From the NCBI GenBank assembly GCA_030847615.1, contig JAUMIR010000001.1:158197001-158261000 (forward strand): a stretch of 64,000 nucleotides of DNA, read 5' to 3'. This document shows, in pieces, positions 1-10,920 of the stretch. The notes under the pieces were generated by a model. The model was not told the DNA's origin. It did no database searches and saw only the letters and a list, made by a program, of their open reading frames with translations. Origin of the DNA: Gambelia wislizenii. Lineage: Eukaryota; Chordata; Lepidosauria; Squamata; Crotaphytidae. Every line of letters starts with the position of its first letter. The stretch's first letter is position 1. The position numbers and the translations under genes were made by a program.

Positions 1-720
1 AAAGACTTAATGTCTTTATAATGTCGTAAGAAGTCATGGAATGGAGCTACTAGAGCCTGATCTATAATACATCTCCTCCAAAGCAGGATCAACCAACATT
101 TTCTTCAATGCCCATGAGGTCCCTGCACCAACATGAATGTTTCACATTTTTAAAGTTTTTAAAGTGGGGATTGGTGGGATGTTGCAAAGAAAACAAGCAT
201 GTCCAGCTACTTGCTATCTTTATTGCCAAAGAATCCCTTTGGGCCCCATGTTTGGAGGCACTGCTTTGAGGAAAGTAGATGGTAGGTTTGAGTCCAGTAA
301 TTCTAATTCATGAAAGTTTATGTGATAATATATTGGACAGCATATCTTACACACACACACGGGGGTGGAGGGGATAGAGAGAGAGAGTGCATACATGTCC
401 TAACCTTTTTGATTGGTCACACTTCCACAGAAGCTGTTTTGTGGTCATCCCACAACATTTTAAAAATTCAAAATGTGGCCATGATTACGATCATGCTTAT
501 GCCTTAGGTTTGTTAACCTTTAAAATAGCAAAAACAGATCTTATGTCAAAACAAATGACTCAGCTAACCCTCGTGAGAATTTTTTTTAAATTATAGGGCG
601 AGTTCAGAATAATATCAAAAATAAAAAGCATCAATAAAGAGTCCAATAATTTCAACAACTAAGAATGCACTACTGACCCAAACAACAGCAAGAAAATTAA
701 AGCTTAGTAAAGAAAGTAAA
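1..720. other. CYB5R4 intron 9 sequence, no gene seen
   Basis: I see no coding exon or clear repeat here. There is a short CA run near 348-360 and a GA-rich patch near 375-388. Short open frames on both strands show no conserved protein features. The stretch lies downstream of CYB5R4 exon 9 on the minus strand, so it should be intron. Confidence 0.5.
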
Positions 721-721
721 A

Positions 722-916
722 GGAGCCATCATGGTATAGTGGTCTGAGTGTTGGACTACAACCCTGGAGGATCAGGATCTGAATCCTCATTCAGCCATGA
801 AAACCTATTGGGTGACCTTGGGGAAGTGACACACTCTTAGCCTCAGAAAACTCCATGATAGATCTACCTTAGGATCGCCGTATGTCGGAAATGTCTTGAA
901 GGCACACAACAACAAT
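722..916 (+). repeat. Sauria-type tRNA-derived SINE
   Basis: The head has a tRNA-like A box (tggtatagtggtctgagtg) and a B-box-like segment near 773. The end is the squamate SINE tail 'cttgaaggcacacaacaaca'. The flanks (aaagtaaaa before, aaggtaaac after) may be a decayed target-site duplication. Such SINEs are known to be mobilised by BovB LINEs, which also occur in this window. Confidence 0.85.
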
Positions 917-1339
917 GAAGGTAAACTAAAATGTTGGCTTCAGTTCTAAAGTTGAATATGCTTACTATGATAACGTGGCATTTTCATTCCACAACAGAAC
1001 TGAATGTGCCACTATATGCACATTAAAACAGTTTTCATAGGTAGAAGTCTGTGACCATGCAAAGTATCCTAAAATTATCGTCCAGTCATAAGAACTGGTA
1101 GTACAGTAAATAAAAGCTTAAGTCTCAGCATATCAGTTGCTTGATAAGCACAGCAATGAACATGATGTTGCATTAGCAGATTTAACACAGGATCTATTTC
1201 ATATATGAAGGAAAATATGATGGAAAATCTTCATTTAAAAGTGTAAGAATAGTTAGCTGGCAGTCTCAATGAAATAAGTAACATCTGGCATGACAACAGC
1301 ATGGAGTATTCTTACTGCTTACACAAAGGTTATCATCAA

Positions 1340-1563
1340 CTGTTGCTGTGTGCCTTCAAGTCGTTTCCCGTTTATGGTAACCCTAAGGCAAACCTATCAC
1401 AGCGTTTTCTTGGCAGGATTTATTCAGTGGGGGTTGCCTTTTTCCTCCTCTATGAGGCTCAGAGGGTGTCACCTAGTGGGTTTCCATGGCTGAGTGGGGA
1501 TTCAAACCCTGATCTCTAGAGTCATAGTCCAATGCTAAAACCACTACACCACACTGGCTCTCT
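1340..1563 (-). repeat. Sauria-type SINE, reverse orientation
   Basis: The tail 'gtgtgccttcaagtcg' comes first and the tRNA-like head 'ccactacaccacactggctc' last, so the element reads on the minus strand. The middle segment 'ttccatggctgagtgggga' is shared with the other copies in the window. Confidence 0.85.
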
Positions 1564-1641
1564 TACCACCAACTACTGAATTTATAACCAGATAGAATTT
1601 TTAAATACATATTTTGACCATGGGTAGACATACTTACTTAC

Positions 1642-1674
1642 CTATGATTTCCTCATGAACTGCATAACTGAGTT
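1642..1674 (-). CDS. CYB5R4: CYB5R4 exon 9 (33-nt microexon, CS domain)
   Basis: The acceptor is tctgttttag and the donor gtaagtaag. The exon adds two bases to the G left by exon 8, then codes L-S-Y-A-V-H-E-E-I-I and leaves one base. This matches the human stretch LSHEVQEDFS after the CS-domain strand ending HIG. The phases fit on the 5' side. The 3' partner exon is outside the window, so the exit phase is unchecked. Confidence 0.75.
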   Translation of the reverse strand, partial: NSVMQFMRKS

Positions 1675-2119
1675 CTAAAACAGAAGCATGTATTCTGATT
1701 TAATATATAGTAAAATAAAATAAAACTTAAGCTTCAATCAATATTGTTATTAGAAGCAGTTTATGAAATGTGAAGGTGACAAATCAACAGGAAGCAATTT
1801 GAACATGGAACTTTGTACTAGGAGCTCAGTATAAACCAAGTTTTAACTTTGATTTTGTCTATACGCCCTCCTAAGATCTTGCAATTCAGTTAAGAATTTA
1901 ACTATTTTAATAGGTGAATAAATACATGAGCTTTAGATTGTGCATTTTTTGGATTCTATCTCTAAATATTACTGCTGCATGGATATGTGTGGTTGTCATG
2001 TACAATTAATGTTGCACAGGTACCATTGAGATAACTAGTATAATTAATGCAGCCTGAGTGCATTAATATTTCAAAGAAATAATATTTGAATTAAAATATT
2101 TTGCTGGTATAGCACTTAC

Positions 2120-2213
2120 CAACATGTAAGAGGTATGAGTAGTCCTTCACTATGATTTCCCCTCTTAGTTTACCATCTTGAAGATCAGCTATCACCAATT
2201 CAGAATTCATCTC
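2120..2213 (-). CDS. CYB5R4: CYB5R4 exon 8 (CS domain)
   Basis: It encodes residues 192-222, beginning E-M-N-S-E-L and ending Y-L-L-H-V, aligned with human DINLDSIIVD...LYLIHIG in the CS fold. The acceptor is ttccttttttaag and the donor gtaagtgc. It starts in phase 0 after exon 7 and leaves one base for exon 9. Confidence 0.93.
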
Positions 2214-2269
2214 CTTAAAAAAGGAAGGAAAACTGAGCCATTACTAAGGAATTGTTAAAACTAAAGAGT

Positions 2270-2520
2270 GATTCTTTATCATCATCATCATCATCATCAG
2301 TGCACTATCAATAGGCATAGTGCTTCAAAATAACACACAAAGCCCTGCTGTGGAGAGATGACTCTAAACCAGAGGTTGGGAACCTCAGGCCTTGGGATGA
2401 TTCCAGCCATCCTGGGGGATCAACCAGAATGCCATGCCTCCTCTACCTATGATACCATCACTTGGTGTTTTCACATTCTAAAAAGAAGAGATGATTAAAG
2501 GCAATGACAGTTCTAAGCTA
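2270..2520. repeat. Short (ATC)n run and repeat fragment in intron 7
   Basis: An ATC trinucleotide run lies at about 2279-2298. It is followed at 2360-2420 by a fragment (gaggttgggaacctcaggcc) that resembles the edge of the palindromic 'ccagatgttttgga' repeat found elsewhere in this window. No coding signal is seen. Confidence 0.4.
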
Positions 2521-3185
2521 AAATGTGCTGGAATTGTTCTCTCACCCTTTTGCATTTGGCCCTGCCAAGAACTGGTATACAATCCCTGAGAACTTCTCTG
2601 AAATTGAATCTGATCCTTGGGCTAAAAGAGGTTCTCCACCCTGCTCTAAACTGAAATTGGGGAAACAGTGACCTTCCAGTGGTTGTTAAGAGTACAACCC
2701 CACTGTTCTTGGCCGTTGGCCATACTGGCTGAATCTGATGAGAGTTGGAAATTGTTGTCATCTGAGAGTGCTGCGGGTTTGAGAACCCTGTCCTAAAATG
2801 ACAGAGAAGGAAACAGAGGGATGATGGGATGGTGCAGGTAAGATTAAGTAGGTGGGCAATGTGCATTCATTCAGTCCCATGTGCTTATTTCAGTAAGGAT
2901 TATTTCAATAAGGACTGAAGACTTGGGGCCACTGCCAAGGACTTGGAAAGCAAGCTGGATTTTAAAGGAAGGAAAAATATGGCATCATGCTGGTTTTCTA
3001 GGTGGCAATTCTAGGCATATGGAACAGCAAGAAAGAACTGCTGGATTTGTTTAAGGAAGGAAAAAAAACATTGGGTAGCTGACATGATGAAACTGAAGAA
3101 GAAAAATCATGAGCAGTTTTTATTTTAAAAACATAATCCAGGAGTGTAACTTTGCAATTCTTTACTACAGAATACAATTCCTTAC

Positions 3186-3243
3186 CTTTTGTTTAGTGTA
3201 TATGACCACAGTGACCGAACCATCTGTCTGGAACCAATCATAA
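3186..3243 (-). CDS. CYB5R4: CYB5R4 exon 7 (start of CS domain)
   Basis: It encodes Y173-K191, beginning YDWFQTD and ending IYTKQK, near-identical to human YDWFQTDSLVTIAIYTKQK. The first base completes the serine codon begun in exon 6. The acceptor is aatctgtttcag and the donor gtaaggaat. A Tigger-like MITE begins 48 bases upstream of this acceptor. Confidence 0.95.
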
Positions 3244-3290
3244 CTGAAACAGATTGCGAAATCTATAAATCTTTTTGAAACAAACATTTA

Positions 3291-3359
3291 CAGTTGTCCC
3301 TCCATATCCATGGATTTGGTATCCACGGATTTAAGTATTCACAGCTTGAAAATATTCTT

Positions 3360-3412
<53 letters not shown>

Positions 3413-3608
3413 CTTTTCTTCTCAAACGAAGATTCAGGAAGATTCTTAAAATAGTAATAATCCAAAAAGCAAACCTTGATTTTGCCATCTTATATAAGGG
3501 ACACCATTTTGCTATGCCATTGCATATAATGGAACTTGAGTATTTATGGATTTTGGTATCCATGGGAGGTCCTGGAACCAAACTCCAGCGAATATGAAGG
3601 GACAACTG
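3291..3608 (+). mobile_element. Tigger-like (Tc1/mariner) MITE with internal (CT)n
   Basis: The ends are CAGTTGTCCCTCCATATCC and its inverse GGGACAACTG, flanked by TA on both sides (3289-3290 and 3609-3610), the Tc1/mariner signature. The interior 'tccatggatttggtatccac' and its inverted partner resemble mammalian Tigger-derived repeats. A CT microsatellite (3366-3412) has grown inside. There is no transposase, so it is non-autonomous. Confidence 0.8.
3366..3413 (+). repeat. (CT)n microsatellite
   Basis: About 24 CT units lie inside the MITE at 3291-3608. Seen from the CYB5R4 transcript this is a (GA)n run in intron 6, about 120-170 bases upstream of the exon 7 acceptor. Confidence 0.95.
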
Positions 3609-4156
3609 TATATATGCTTCCATATGAATTTGTCTGTTGTGGCTGGCTTTGTGCTAATTGCTTATGAGTGCTCCTCATCTGTAAAACCAGAGTACCAATT
3701 GGTTGCTTCTGACCAGATTTCTGTTCAGCTCTACATGCCAGTTTTAGAGTTAGTGTTATAATCCCTGATCTCTAGTATTCTTATGTAACTCACAAATTTA
3801 TATCTATACACCCAGAAGAGCTCCATGTAATTACTATAACTCTTCCTGAGTCATCATTCAATATTTGCCTCTGGTTGGTTGAACTCGGTGTTCTAATAAA
3901 AAACAAGACAGATACCACAACACTGAGATCTAACAATCTTCAATCCAGAATCCATGATGTTATTCCAAAGTGGGGGGGGGGGGAAGGATGGATTCTACTA
4001 CTGCAATCAGTTTAGTCAAACTATAAATAAAAACATTTATAAATATTATAAACAATCACAAAACCACAACACACTTCTAATACATTTGTGTTCAGTCCTT
4101 ACAGATATTGAAGCCTACAGATAGAAACAACTTAAGAAGGTAAAATATTATAATAC

Positions 4157-4211
4157 CTGGGAACTACTTCGTTTGAACTGTTATCCGAAATGTTATTTTT
4201 AGGAAACACGC
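4157..4211 (-). CDS. CYB5R4: CYB5R4 exon 6 (linker before CS domain)
   Basis: The acceptor is a long pyrimidine tract ending tttgtag and the donor is gtattat. It completes G154, encodes V-F-P-K-N-N-I-S-D-N-S-S-N-E-V-V-P, and leaves AG, which joins T of exon 7 to make serine. It aligns with human GMLPKSQVTDTLAKEGPSYPS. The linker is known to diverge, but both phases fit exactly. The donor is weak after position +4. Confidence 0.88.
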
Positions 4212-4629
4212 CTACAAAGGAAAGAAAAAGAAAGTGGAACTCTGCGCACAGGACACATTGTTGTTGGGAGGAAAGGCAATGTCGGTCTTTGGAATGATAG
4301 CTTTACTTGAAGGCTAGAAAAAATACATCTATATATATAAAATTCTCGTGGGTGTTTCGCCCTTTCCCAGTGTGCTGATTGGCTGCTCAGGAAACAAACC
4401 CAACCAATCACCACCCACATGCAAATTCCCTCTCCACCTCACAATCCACTCCTGCCACTCAGTGGACCAGATTGGGACCCAGACAGTCAACTGGTGGCAG
4501 CGGCGGGTCATCTGCCATGGGACCAAGGCAGTCAACTGGCAGCAGCTGTGGCAGGGCAACAAAGCAAGTCACCCTCAGTAATTCTGGGAAAAGTATGGAA
4601 CACTGAGAAGGGAGGATGAGTAATTTAAA

Positions 4630-5145
4630 AATCCACTGGCCTACCTTATAGGGTTGTCGTGAAGTCTACCAGGCATTTTGGGGGAGTTTTTTAATGGCGT
4701 ATGTTACACGGGGTACACCAGATTTATTATATGTTTTGTTAAGGAATGCGGACAGATTGTAAATTTTATTTTGATTTTCTTTTGAAATTCTTTGGTGTGC
4801 TCCATTACCCAACATATGTTTGCAATATGATTCCTAGTGTCTCTTCCTCTCCTGAACCCAGCTTGGACATCTAGCACTTCTTGCTCGACATATGGTAAAA
4901 ATCTTTGTTATATAATTTTGAAAATTGCTTTGCTTGCATGGTAAATTAATGCAATGGTCCTGTGGTTACTGCAATCCGTGGTGTGCCCTTTCTTGGGGAT
5001 TGGAATGTATATTGAGTGCTTCCAATCTGTGGGACATTGTTTTGTTTTCCTTTAACTGATTTTAGTTAGAACTAGAGTAGATTCTGCCTCTGTAGCTTGA
5101 AGCAGCTCTATTGGTATGTCATCTGTTCCTGGTAATTTATCTAAA
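4630..5145 (-). mobile_element. BovB/RTE LINE fragment
   Basis: On the minus strand the segment near 5052-5150 reads PGTDDIPIELLQA, like the RTE reverse-transcriptase motif that follows the 'K-S/A-x-G-x-D' block. The rest ('cttggggattggaatgtata') is typical of inverted BovB relics. Stops interrupt it. A Tigger-like element is inserted at 5148. Confidence 0.65.
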
Positions 5146-5147
5146 TA

Positions 5148-6616
5148 CAGTCGGCCCTCCACATTTGCAGAGGTTAGGGGCGCAAGACCCCTGGAAATGT
5201 GAAAAAAATGCAAATACAAATATGCCTCCCACCGCCTGCCCATAACCTCCACGCCTTTCCAAAATGGCGACAGGGCTTTTGAAGCCTCGTAGCCACTTCT
5301 CAGCCATCGCCTGCCCTCCCAAAGTCGCGACGGGGCTCAAAAAGCCCCATCACTGCTTTGGGAAGGGGCAGGGGGTGGCGGGCGGGTGGCAGGGAGGCTT
5401 CTCAGCCATTCCCTGCTCTCCCAAAGCCACAAAGTAGCTCAAGAAGTCCCATCACTGCTTTGGGAAGGGCCGGGAGGTGGCGGGCGGGGGCAGTGGAGAC
5501 TTTTCAGCCACCCCACCCTCCCAAAGCCGTGACGGGGCTCGAGAAGCCCCACTGCAACTTTGGGAAGGGCAGGGAGTGGCGTTGAGGCTTCTAAGCCACA
5601 CATACATCCACCCACCCAAAGCCACGATGGGGCTTGAAAAGCCCCATCGCCACTGTGGGAAGGGCCAGGGGGATGGGCGGGTGGCATGGAGGCTTCTCAG
5701 CCATCCCCTGCCCTCCCAAAACCACGACGGGACTAAAAAAGCCCCACCGTCGCTTTGGGAAGGGGGGTGGCGGGCAGGCAGGCGGCGAGGAGGCTTCTCA
5801 GCCTTCCCCCACCCTCGCAAAGCCGCGACGGGGCTTGAAAAGCCCCCTCACTGCATTGGGAATGCCCGGGGGTGGCAGGCGGACTGTGGGAGGCTTCTCA
5901 GCCATCCCCCCCACCCTCCCAAGGCCGCGGCACGGCTCGAGAAGCCCTACTGCTGCTTTGGGAAGGCCCGAGGGATGGTGGATGGCAGCGGGAAGGCTTT
6001 TCAGTCACCCTCTGCCCTCCCAAAGCCACGACAAGGCTTGAAAAGCCCCACTGGTGCTTTGGGAAGGGCCAGGGGGTCGATGGGCATCAAGGAGGCTTTT
6101 CAGCCACCCCTGCCCTCCAAAAGCCTCGACGAGGCTCGAGAAGCCCCATCGCCGCTTTGGGAAGGGCCAGGGTTGGTGGGCAGGTGTCAGGGAGGCTTTT
6201 CAGCCACCCCACCCTCCAAAAGCCGTGACAAGGCTTGAAAAGCCCAATTGCTGCTTTAGGAAGGGCTGGGGTGGCAGGCAGGCGGCAGGGAGGCTTTTCA
6301 GCCACCCCCTAATCCAAAGCTGCAACAAGGCTTCAAATGCCCCATCACCACTTTGGGAAGGGCGGGGGGTGGCTGAAAAACGCCTTTGACCCAAACTCCC
6401 TGCTCTTCTGGGGCTTGGCTCTCCACCTCAAACGGAGACAAGCCCCAGGAGAGTGGGGAGTTGGGCATGCAGCTTTCTTGGCTAGTGCTCCATTTAAATC
6501 AGCTCCCCTCCCTTGCATACGAGGGAGAAAAGCTGATTTAAACAGGGTGTTTGCTAAGCAAACCACGAATAGGCAGAACCGTGAAAGTGAAAGCCACGAA
6601 TGTGGAGAGGCAACTG
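5148..6616 (+). mobile_element. Tigger-like element enlarged by an internal minisatellite
   Basis: The left end is CAGTCGGCCCTCCACATTTG and the right end GTGGAGAGGCAACTG, with TA on each side (5146-5147 and 6617-6618). The outer 100 bases or so match the element at 38805-39076. Between them lie about 1.1 kb of roughly 100-bp tandem units. It sits in CYB5R4 intron 5 and interrupts a BovB fragment. Confidence 0.75.
5260..6375 (+). repeat. GC-rich ~100-bp minisatellite, about 11-12 units
   Basis: Each unit contains a near-perfect hairpin (ggggcttgaaaagcccc), then ctttgggaagggc, a GGCGGGCGG-type run, and gaggcttctcagcca. The anchor 'cttctcagcca' recurs at about 5399, 5498, 5588, 5693, 5793, 5895, 5997, 6095, 6197 and 6295, so spacing is about 90-105 bases. 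Open frames through it on both strands are compositional. Confidence 0.9.
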
Positions 6617-7048
6617 TATACTTCTTATTATTTAAAGTACATCCTGAAATTGGGAAAGAAATGCCATTCAAAATTAATTACCTTCAGATTTGCTAGTAAC
6701 AGAGTAAGTATGAATAAGAAATAATGAGTACAACAAAGTCGGTGAAAAAAGAACAAAATCCAAACACTGTGGATGATCTTTATCCATCTTGTTGCATGAT
6801 GATGCACCAGTATTTTTAGTATTTTGTAAACATAGTCTAAAGATCTTGCCAAATTTTTCTTGTTTGGGAATGGAATATTTTCCATTAATCATTCGTTCAA
6901 AATGGGAAACAGTTGAATAACACTGAAGATGCTCTGTATGAGCCAAATCAACAGTTTGCTAACAGCACTATAAAACGAGGGAACTTGCAAAATCCACCAT
7001 CTTAGCAGCTTGTTGATAAAGCACTATAAAGCTTTCCAGGGCAACATG

Positions 7049-7525
7049 GGCTTTATCTAGACAGGCTATTTACCCTGTCTTAGCCCCATCTTGGAGCCCT
7101 GCTAATGATGCAGGGCTTTTGCCTCATTTTGCCCCCAGACAGTCCCCATAATCCTGGGGCAAAGACAGGGTAAAGCCTGATAAAACCATTACAGCAAAAT
7201 ACCTGGAGGAAACTGTTTCTTTTCTGAAGAAATGGATCAGGCCCCATGGGACTGCAGAAGGCAATACCAGCATGCCGGCCTATCACTGCAGCTGCCATCC
7301 CTGTTGCTCTCTCTGGAGGCCAGTCACATGCAGGTGGCCTTGGTCACATGCTATGGGCCGGCATCTTGGCTTCAGAGAATGTAATGCAGGCAGTGGCAGC
7401 TGCAGGGACAGGCTGGTGTGGTGGTCTGGATTCCATCCAGGTAATGGGGAGGAACAGGCCAGATACACGGCCAAAATATACTGGCAGGGAGCCACCGTAT
7501 TCTGCTCATATAGATGAGGCCATAG
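7049..7525. mobile_element. Non-autonomous DNA transposon (ggcYtYatcta ends)
   Basis: The left edge is gggctttatctagacagg and the right edge tatagatgaggccatag, which are inverted relatives of each other. The same 'GGCCYCATCTA' terminus occurs at 9327 and at 42974-43262. There is no transposase ORF; the 106-aa open frame inside has no recognisable features. Superfamily not assigned. Confidence 0.4.
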
Positions 7526-7613
7526 GTCCAGAATGGCCTTTAAATATACTCTACAAACACTGCTAAGACTTCATTAATTAAAATGTCTTATTTTGTTATC
7601 TGCCAACAATGTA

Positions 7614-7843
7614 CAGTTGTCCCTTCATATTCGATGGGTTTGGTTCCAGGGCCTCCCTGCGGATACCAAAATCCATGAATACTTAAGTCCCATTATATGC
7701 AATGGCATAACAAAATGGTGTCCCTTACATAGGATGGCAAAATCAAGGTTTACTTTTTGGACTGTTACTTTTTAAAGAATATTTTCAAGCTGTGAATACT
7801 TAAATCCGTGGATACCAAATCCGTGGATACAGAGGGACAGCTG
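7614..7843 (+). mobile_element. Tigger-like MITE
   Basis: It begins CAGTTGTCCCTTCATATTC and ends GAGGGACAGCTG, flanked by TA. The interior 'ccgtggataccaaatccgtgg' and 'ttatatgcaatggcataaca' are shared with the copies at 3291-3608 and 41095-41326. Confidence 0.8.
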
Positions 7844-8900
7844 TAATTCTATTTAGAACTGCAACATTCATTAGAACAAAAACCATGTTTTAAACACTTT
7901 CTGTAGTTCTCTAATTTCCCCCCTCTTATTCTTCCTCTTAAGTCTTATCCAGTGCAAGAAGATTGGCTTCTCAATCTGGTCATTTAGTTTTCTGACTTCT
8001 TCTAAATAGTTAAATTATGTTTATGTTGATCTCTAGAGTAAATTCTACCATACGTGAAAGAGGGAACTGCAATGGAAATATCACAATGAAAATACCAACT
8101 CTGGTGCAGACAAGAAATGATTTATTCATTTATAGTCTGCCTTTCCCCCAATACTGGGATCTAAGAAAAGAAGTAGCAACATTAAGAATGACTAGAGTAT
8201 TGTTTTTAAAAGTGCAAGTCCGATTCTGTAATTATTAGAACCATTAAGTGTGCTAACAGCTCAAATGCTGGCCATGTTACTTTCCTCTAATTTTCCCACT
8301 CTTCTCTTCCTCTGCCCAGTCCAAAATGCCTTGCTCTTCTCAGTCCCTCTTTACTGCCACACCTCTCCCCTCCCTTAGCCACACCCCAGGCATATAAAAG
8401 TATTTCTCCCCTCCAACCATCGTCTTTCATTAGTTATCAGTTTTAATACTGTTGCTCCTGCCTTTATGATATGAGTTATTTTGAAGGGCAGGATACAAAT
8501 AGAGCACATATTTGTACAATAGCTCAGTTCAATAAATTGAGATATGAATGCTTTTTGTCTGTATATGTCATCCCATCTCTCCTCCTTTCACATAAGCTGT
8601 AATTAAGCCAAGACCTTTTTAATTAACTATATAGTTTCTTAGTTTCAGCCAAGTCAAATAACCATAGTTTCCCAGCTTGGAATAAAAATGGAAATCATGG
8701 TTAGAGACCACATTGCATTCTCAGCACAACATGAAGGAAGGAACAGGGGCTGTGAGGATGTATAAAAACATTTACCTTATCTCTTATGGTCATCTGAACC
8801 AGGTGAGTAGGTACGTTTTTTAAATCACACCTGGAAAGCAATAATGCAGAATAGGAAAAAAAATAGAGGGAGGGCAACTAATGTGGTCAAGAAGTGGCTG
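7844..8900. other. CYB5R4 intron 5 sequence, no gene seen
   Basis: I see no coding exon in the right frame and no clear repeat. A 55-bp exon-like segment at 8776-8830 is discussed under rejected items. Confidence 0.5.
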
Positions 8901-8959
8901 AGATTTAGATTTTGAAAAATGTTAACTAAATTTATGAAAGTTTGCACAGATATGAACAG

Positions 8960-9327
8960 GAGTGCAAACTGATTGGCTGGCCTGGTAGAGGGGGCGGGAC
9001 TAGGAAAGAGGGAAAGGAGCTGTGGTCGCTATGTTGGATGCTGGGCTTGGTGAGGGTCTGGTAAGTCCGTGCTACATTTTTTTGTGTTTATAAAAACGTA
9101 ATCATGGACGTCCGGATCACAGGCACCTTTATAAATAAAATAAAAGCAGCGGAAGATTTAAAACGGCCACTTGGATCGCTTGCTCCGGCCAGCTGGGAAG
9201 GGGGGGGGATCATACAGAGTTTAGAGGGGGTAAAAAATTGTGTAGGCCGATTGTATGCGTACGAACGGCTGACTTTTCAAACTTTTTACTCCCCAAATGG
9301 ATTTTTTTTCATCGTGTAGATGAGGCC
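8960..9327. mobile_element. GC-rich non-autonomous DNA element fragment
   Basis: The right edge is catcgtgtagatgaggcc, the inverse of the GGCCCCATCTACACGA terminus at 42974. The interior carries runs of g and t and a 'gattggctggcctgg' segment like those at 59.3 and 62.6 kb. The left edge is not defined. Confidence 0.4.
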
Positions 9328-9597
9328 TGAATGTCCAGCCACACCTTGAATTTTAATGTTTTCCTGTTCATGTACTCCATCACAGCACAGGACAAAAGCA
9401 AAGAGACTTTAGTCCTCCCCATTCTGCGTAGCTTGTGACGTCACTCTAACCTTCAAAATGTAAAAACCAGGTCTCCCCTCTCTAACAGGCTAATTTCCAT
9501 TTGACATTCTATTCCCACTCTAATTTAAACATATCAGTCCAAGGAAGGAACCCACTGAGCAGAATTATTAGAAAATTAAGAAAGAAAAGATGTTATT

Positions 9598-9724
9598 TCT
9601 TTGGAGGTTTTTAAACAGAGGCTGGATGGCTACCTGTCGGGAATGATTTGATTGTGTATTCCTGCATGGCAGGGAGTTGGATTAGATGGCCCTTGTGGTC
9701 TCTTCCAACTCTATGATTCTGTGA
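9598..9724 (+). mobile_element. CR1 LINE 3' end
   Basis: It has the typical CR1 3' UTR ending: ggatggctacctg, then cctgcatggcagg, gttggattagatggccc, and the terminal aactctatgattctgtgatg. It is a 5'-truncated copy. Confidence 0.85.
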
Positions 9725-9729
9725 TGACA

Positions 9730-10711
9730 TAAATACTCTAATTGGTAGAATCTGTAAGAAGGAGGTAATGGCATGAATGACTAGATGGGCAAATGGGGTA
9801 CCAGAAACAGGAAAAAAATGTTAACATGAGGTTGGGGAGGGACTTAAGACTGTGGAGCCAGAAGGGAGAGTTTTAATTCTGTCAAACACATTTCACTAAA
9901 AACTGTAGCAAGTTAGACTGATGAAGAAACAAGAAGTGTCCTTTTGACAGTAGCTAGTGAATTCCATAGGAAGCAATCTTTCCAAAGGGATTATTTTAAA
10001 AATCCTCAAGTAAAGATTAAAATCTGATTTCAGCTAATTAAAAACACTGATGAAATTAAGTAGCGGTATTTGTGGCTGGGACCATAGAAGTAGAAATATG
10101 CTCTGTGTGTGTGGGGGGGGGTATTACCCTTTCTCCAGAATAAGCCTTCAAATGGTTCTGATGCTCACTGCACCTACATCAATCTGTGCTTCTGAATGCA
10201 GAACACAGAAGGTAATATGTGAAAAATATTTGAATGCTCTCTTGACATCTCCTCTCCCAGTACAGCTACGAGAACATTTGAAACTTTTTTATGCTTTAGC
10301 TTGTACAAATTTGTCTCCCTTCTCCACAAATACCAGCCACAAAAATCATATTCTAAATATACCTCAATAAAAAACATACAAGACAGATTATAAGACACAA
10401 GGAGGCAGTAAGAATGCCAAGTCAAGAATGGTAACATTAAAATCAAGAGCACAAGAGTGGTGATATTAAAGGAAAAAGTGAAAGAAGAGTTCAAGACACA
10501 TCTCTCTCTAGCTGTATTGACATTTTTAGAACAAGACACTTAAGCAAAAAAGAGACTGTGACAGAATAGATGTCACTTGCATTTTTCTGGGCTTTGACAT
10601 CTCTGTACATTCATAAGAAAAATTCTTCCAGCAGGCAAAATACTGCAAAAGCCTTAGTGCAGACCTAGTTTTAAAAAAGCAAAGTGGGATGCCAAGAGCA
10701 GGAAGACTTAC
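9730..10711. other. CYB5R4 intron 5 sequence, no gene seen
   Basis: Apart from a short TG/GGGG run near 10104-10120, no repeat or exon is recognised. The open frames of up to 121 aa on both strands show no conserved motifs. Confidence 0.5.
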
Positions 10712-10753
10712 CATTCAAGATCCCATTTCCTTCAGGTACAGTGGGGAAAATCT
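10712..10753 (-). CDS. CYB5R4: CYB5R4 exon 5 (linker)
   Basis: A 42-nt exon with acceptor cgcttgcag and strong donor gtaagtc. It completes E140, codes I-F-P-T-V-P-E-G-N-G-I-L-N, and leaves G for exon 6 (G154). It aligns with human DYREEEKKVLNG, where the conserved part is the final L-N-G. Both phases agree with exons 4 and 6. Confidence 0.8.
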
Positions 10754-10920
10754 CTGCAAGCGTGTAAGAAAAGTGCAGTGATCATAATAGCAGAACACTT
10801 CCCAATTAGGATAACAATACCCAATACTCAAACATGGTGCACAAAAGAAACTGCTAAGTTTCATCATCTGCTAAGCTAAAGAAACGAAATGCTATGCAAG
10901 ATTTCAGTTCTCAAGAAATA

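Noticed and set aside
722..800. tRNA-like A and B boxes
   Set aside because: They are the promoter head of a SINE. There is no full cloverleaf, and the SINE body and tail follow.
5477..6238. 253-codon open frame with proline- and glycine-rich repeats
   Set aside because: It lies entirely in the ~100-bp minisatellite. Overlapping frames are open on both strands, unit length is not a multiple of three, and there is no conserved start or domain.
7246..7566. 106-codon open frame
   Set aside because: It sits inside a non-autonomous DNA repeat (7049-7525) and runs out of it; no protein family is recognised.
8776..8830. Exon-like 55-bp segment on the minus strand (acceptor ttgctttccag, donor gtaaatg), open in one frame
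   Set aside because: In the phase needed between CYB5R4 exons 5 and 7 it has three stops. The true exon 6 at 4157-4211 fits both phase and protein, so this is probably chance.
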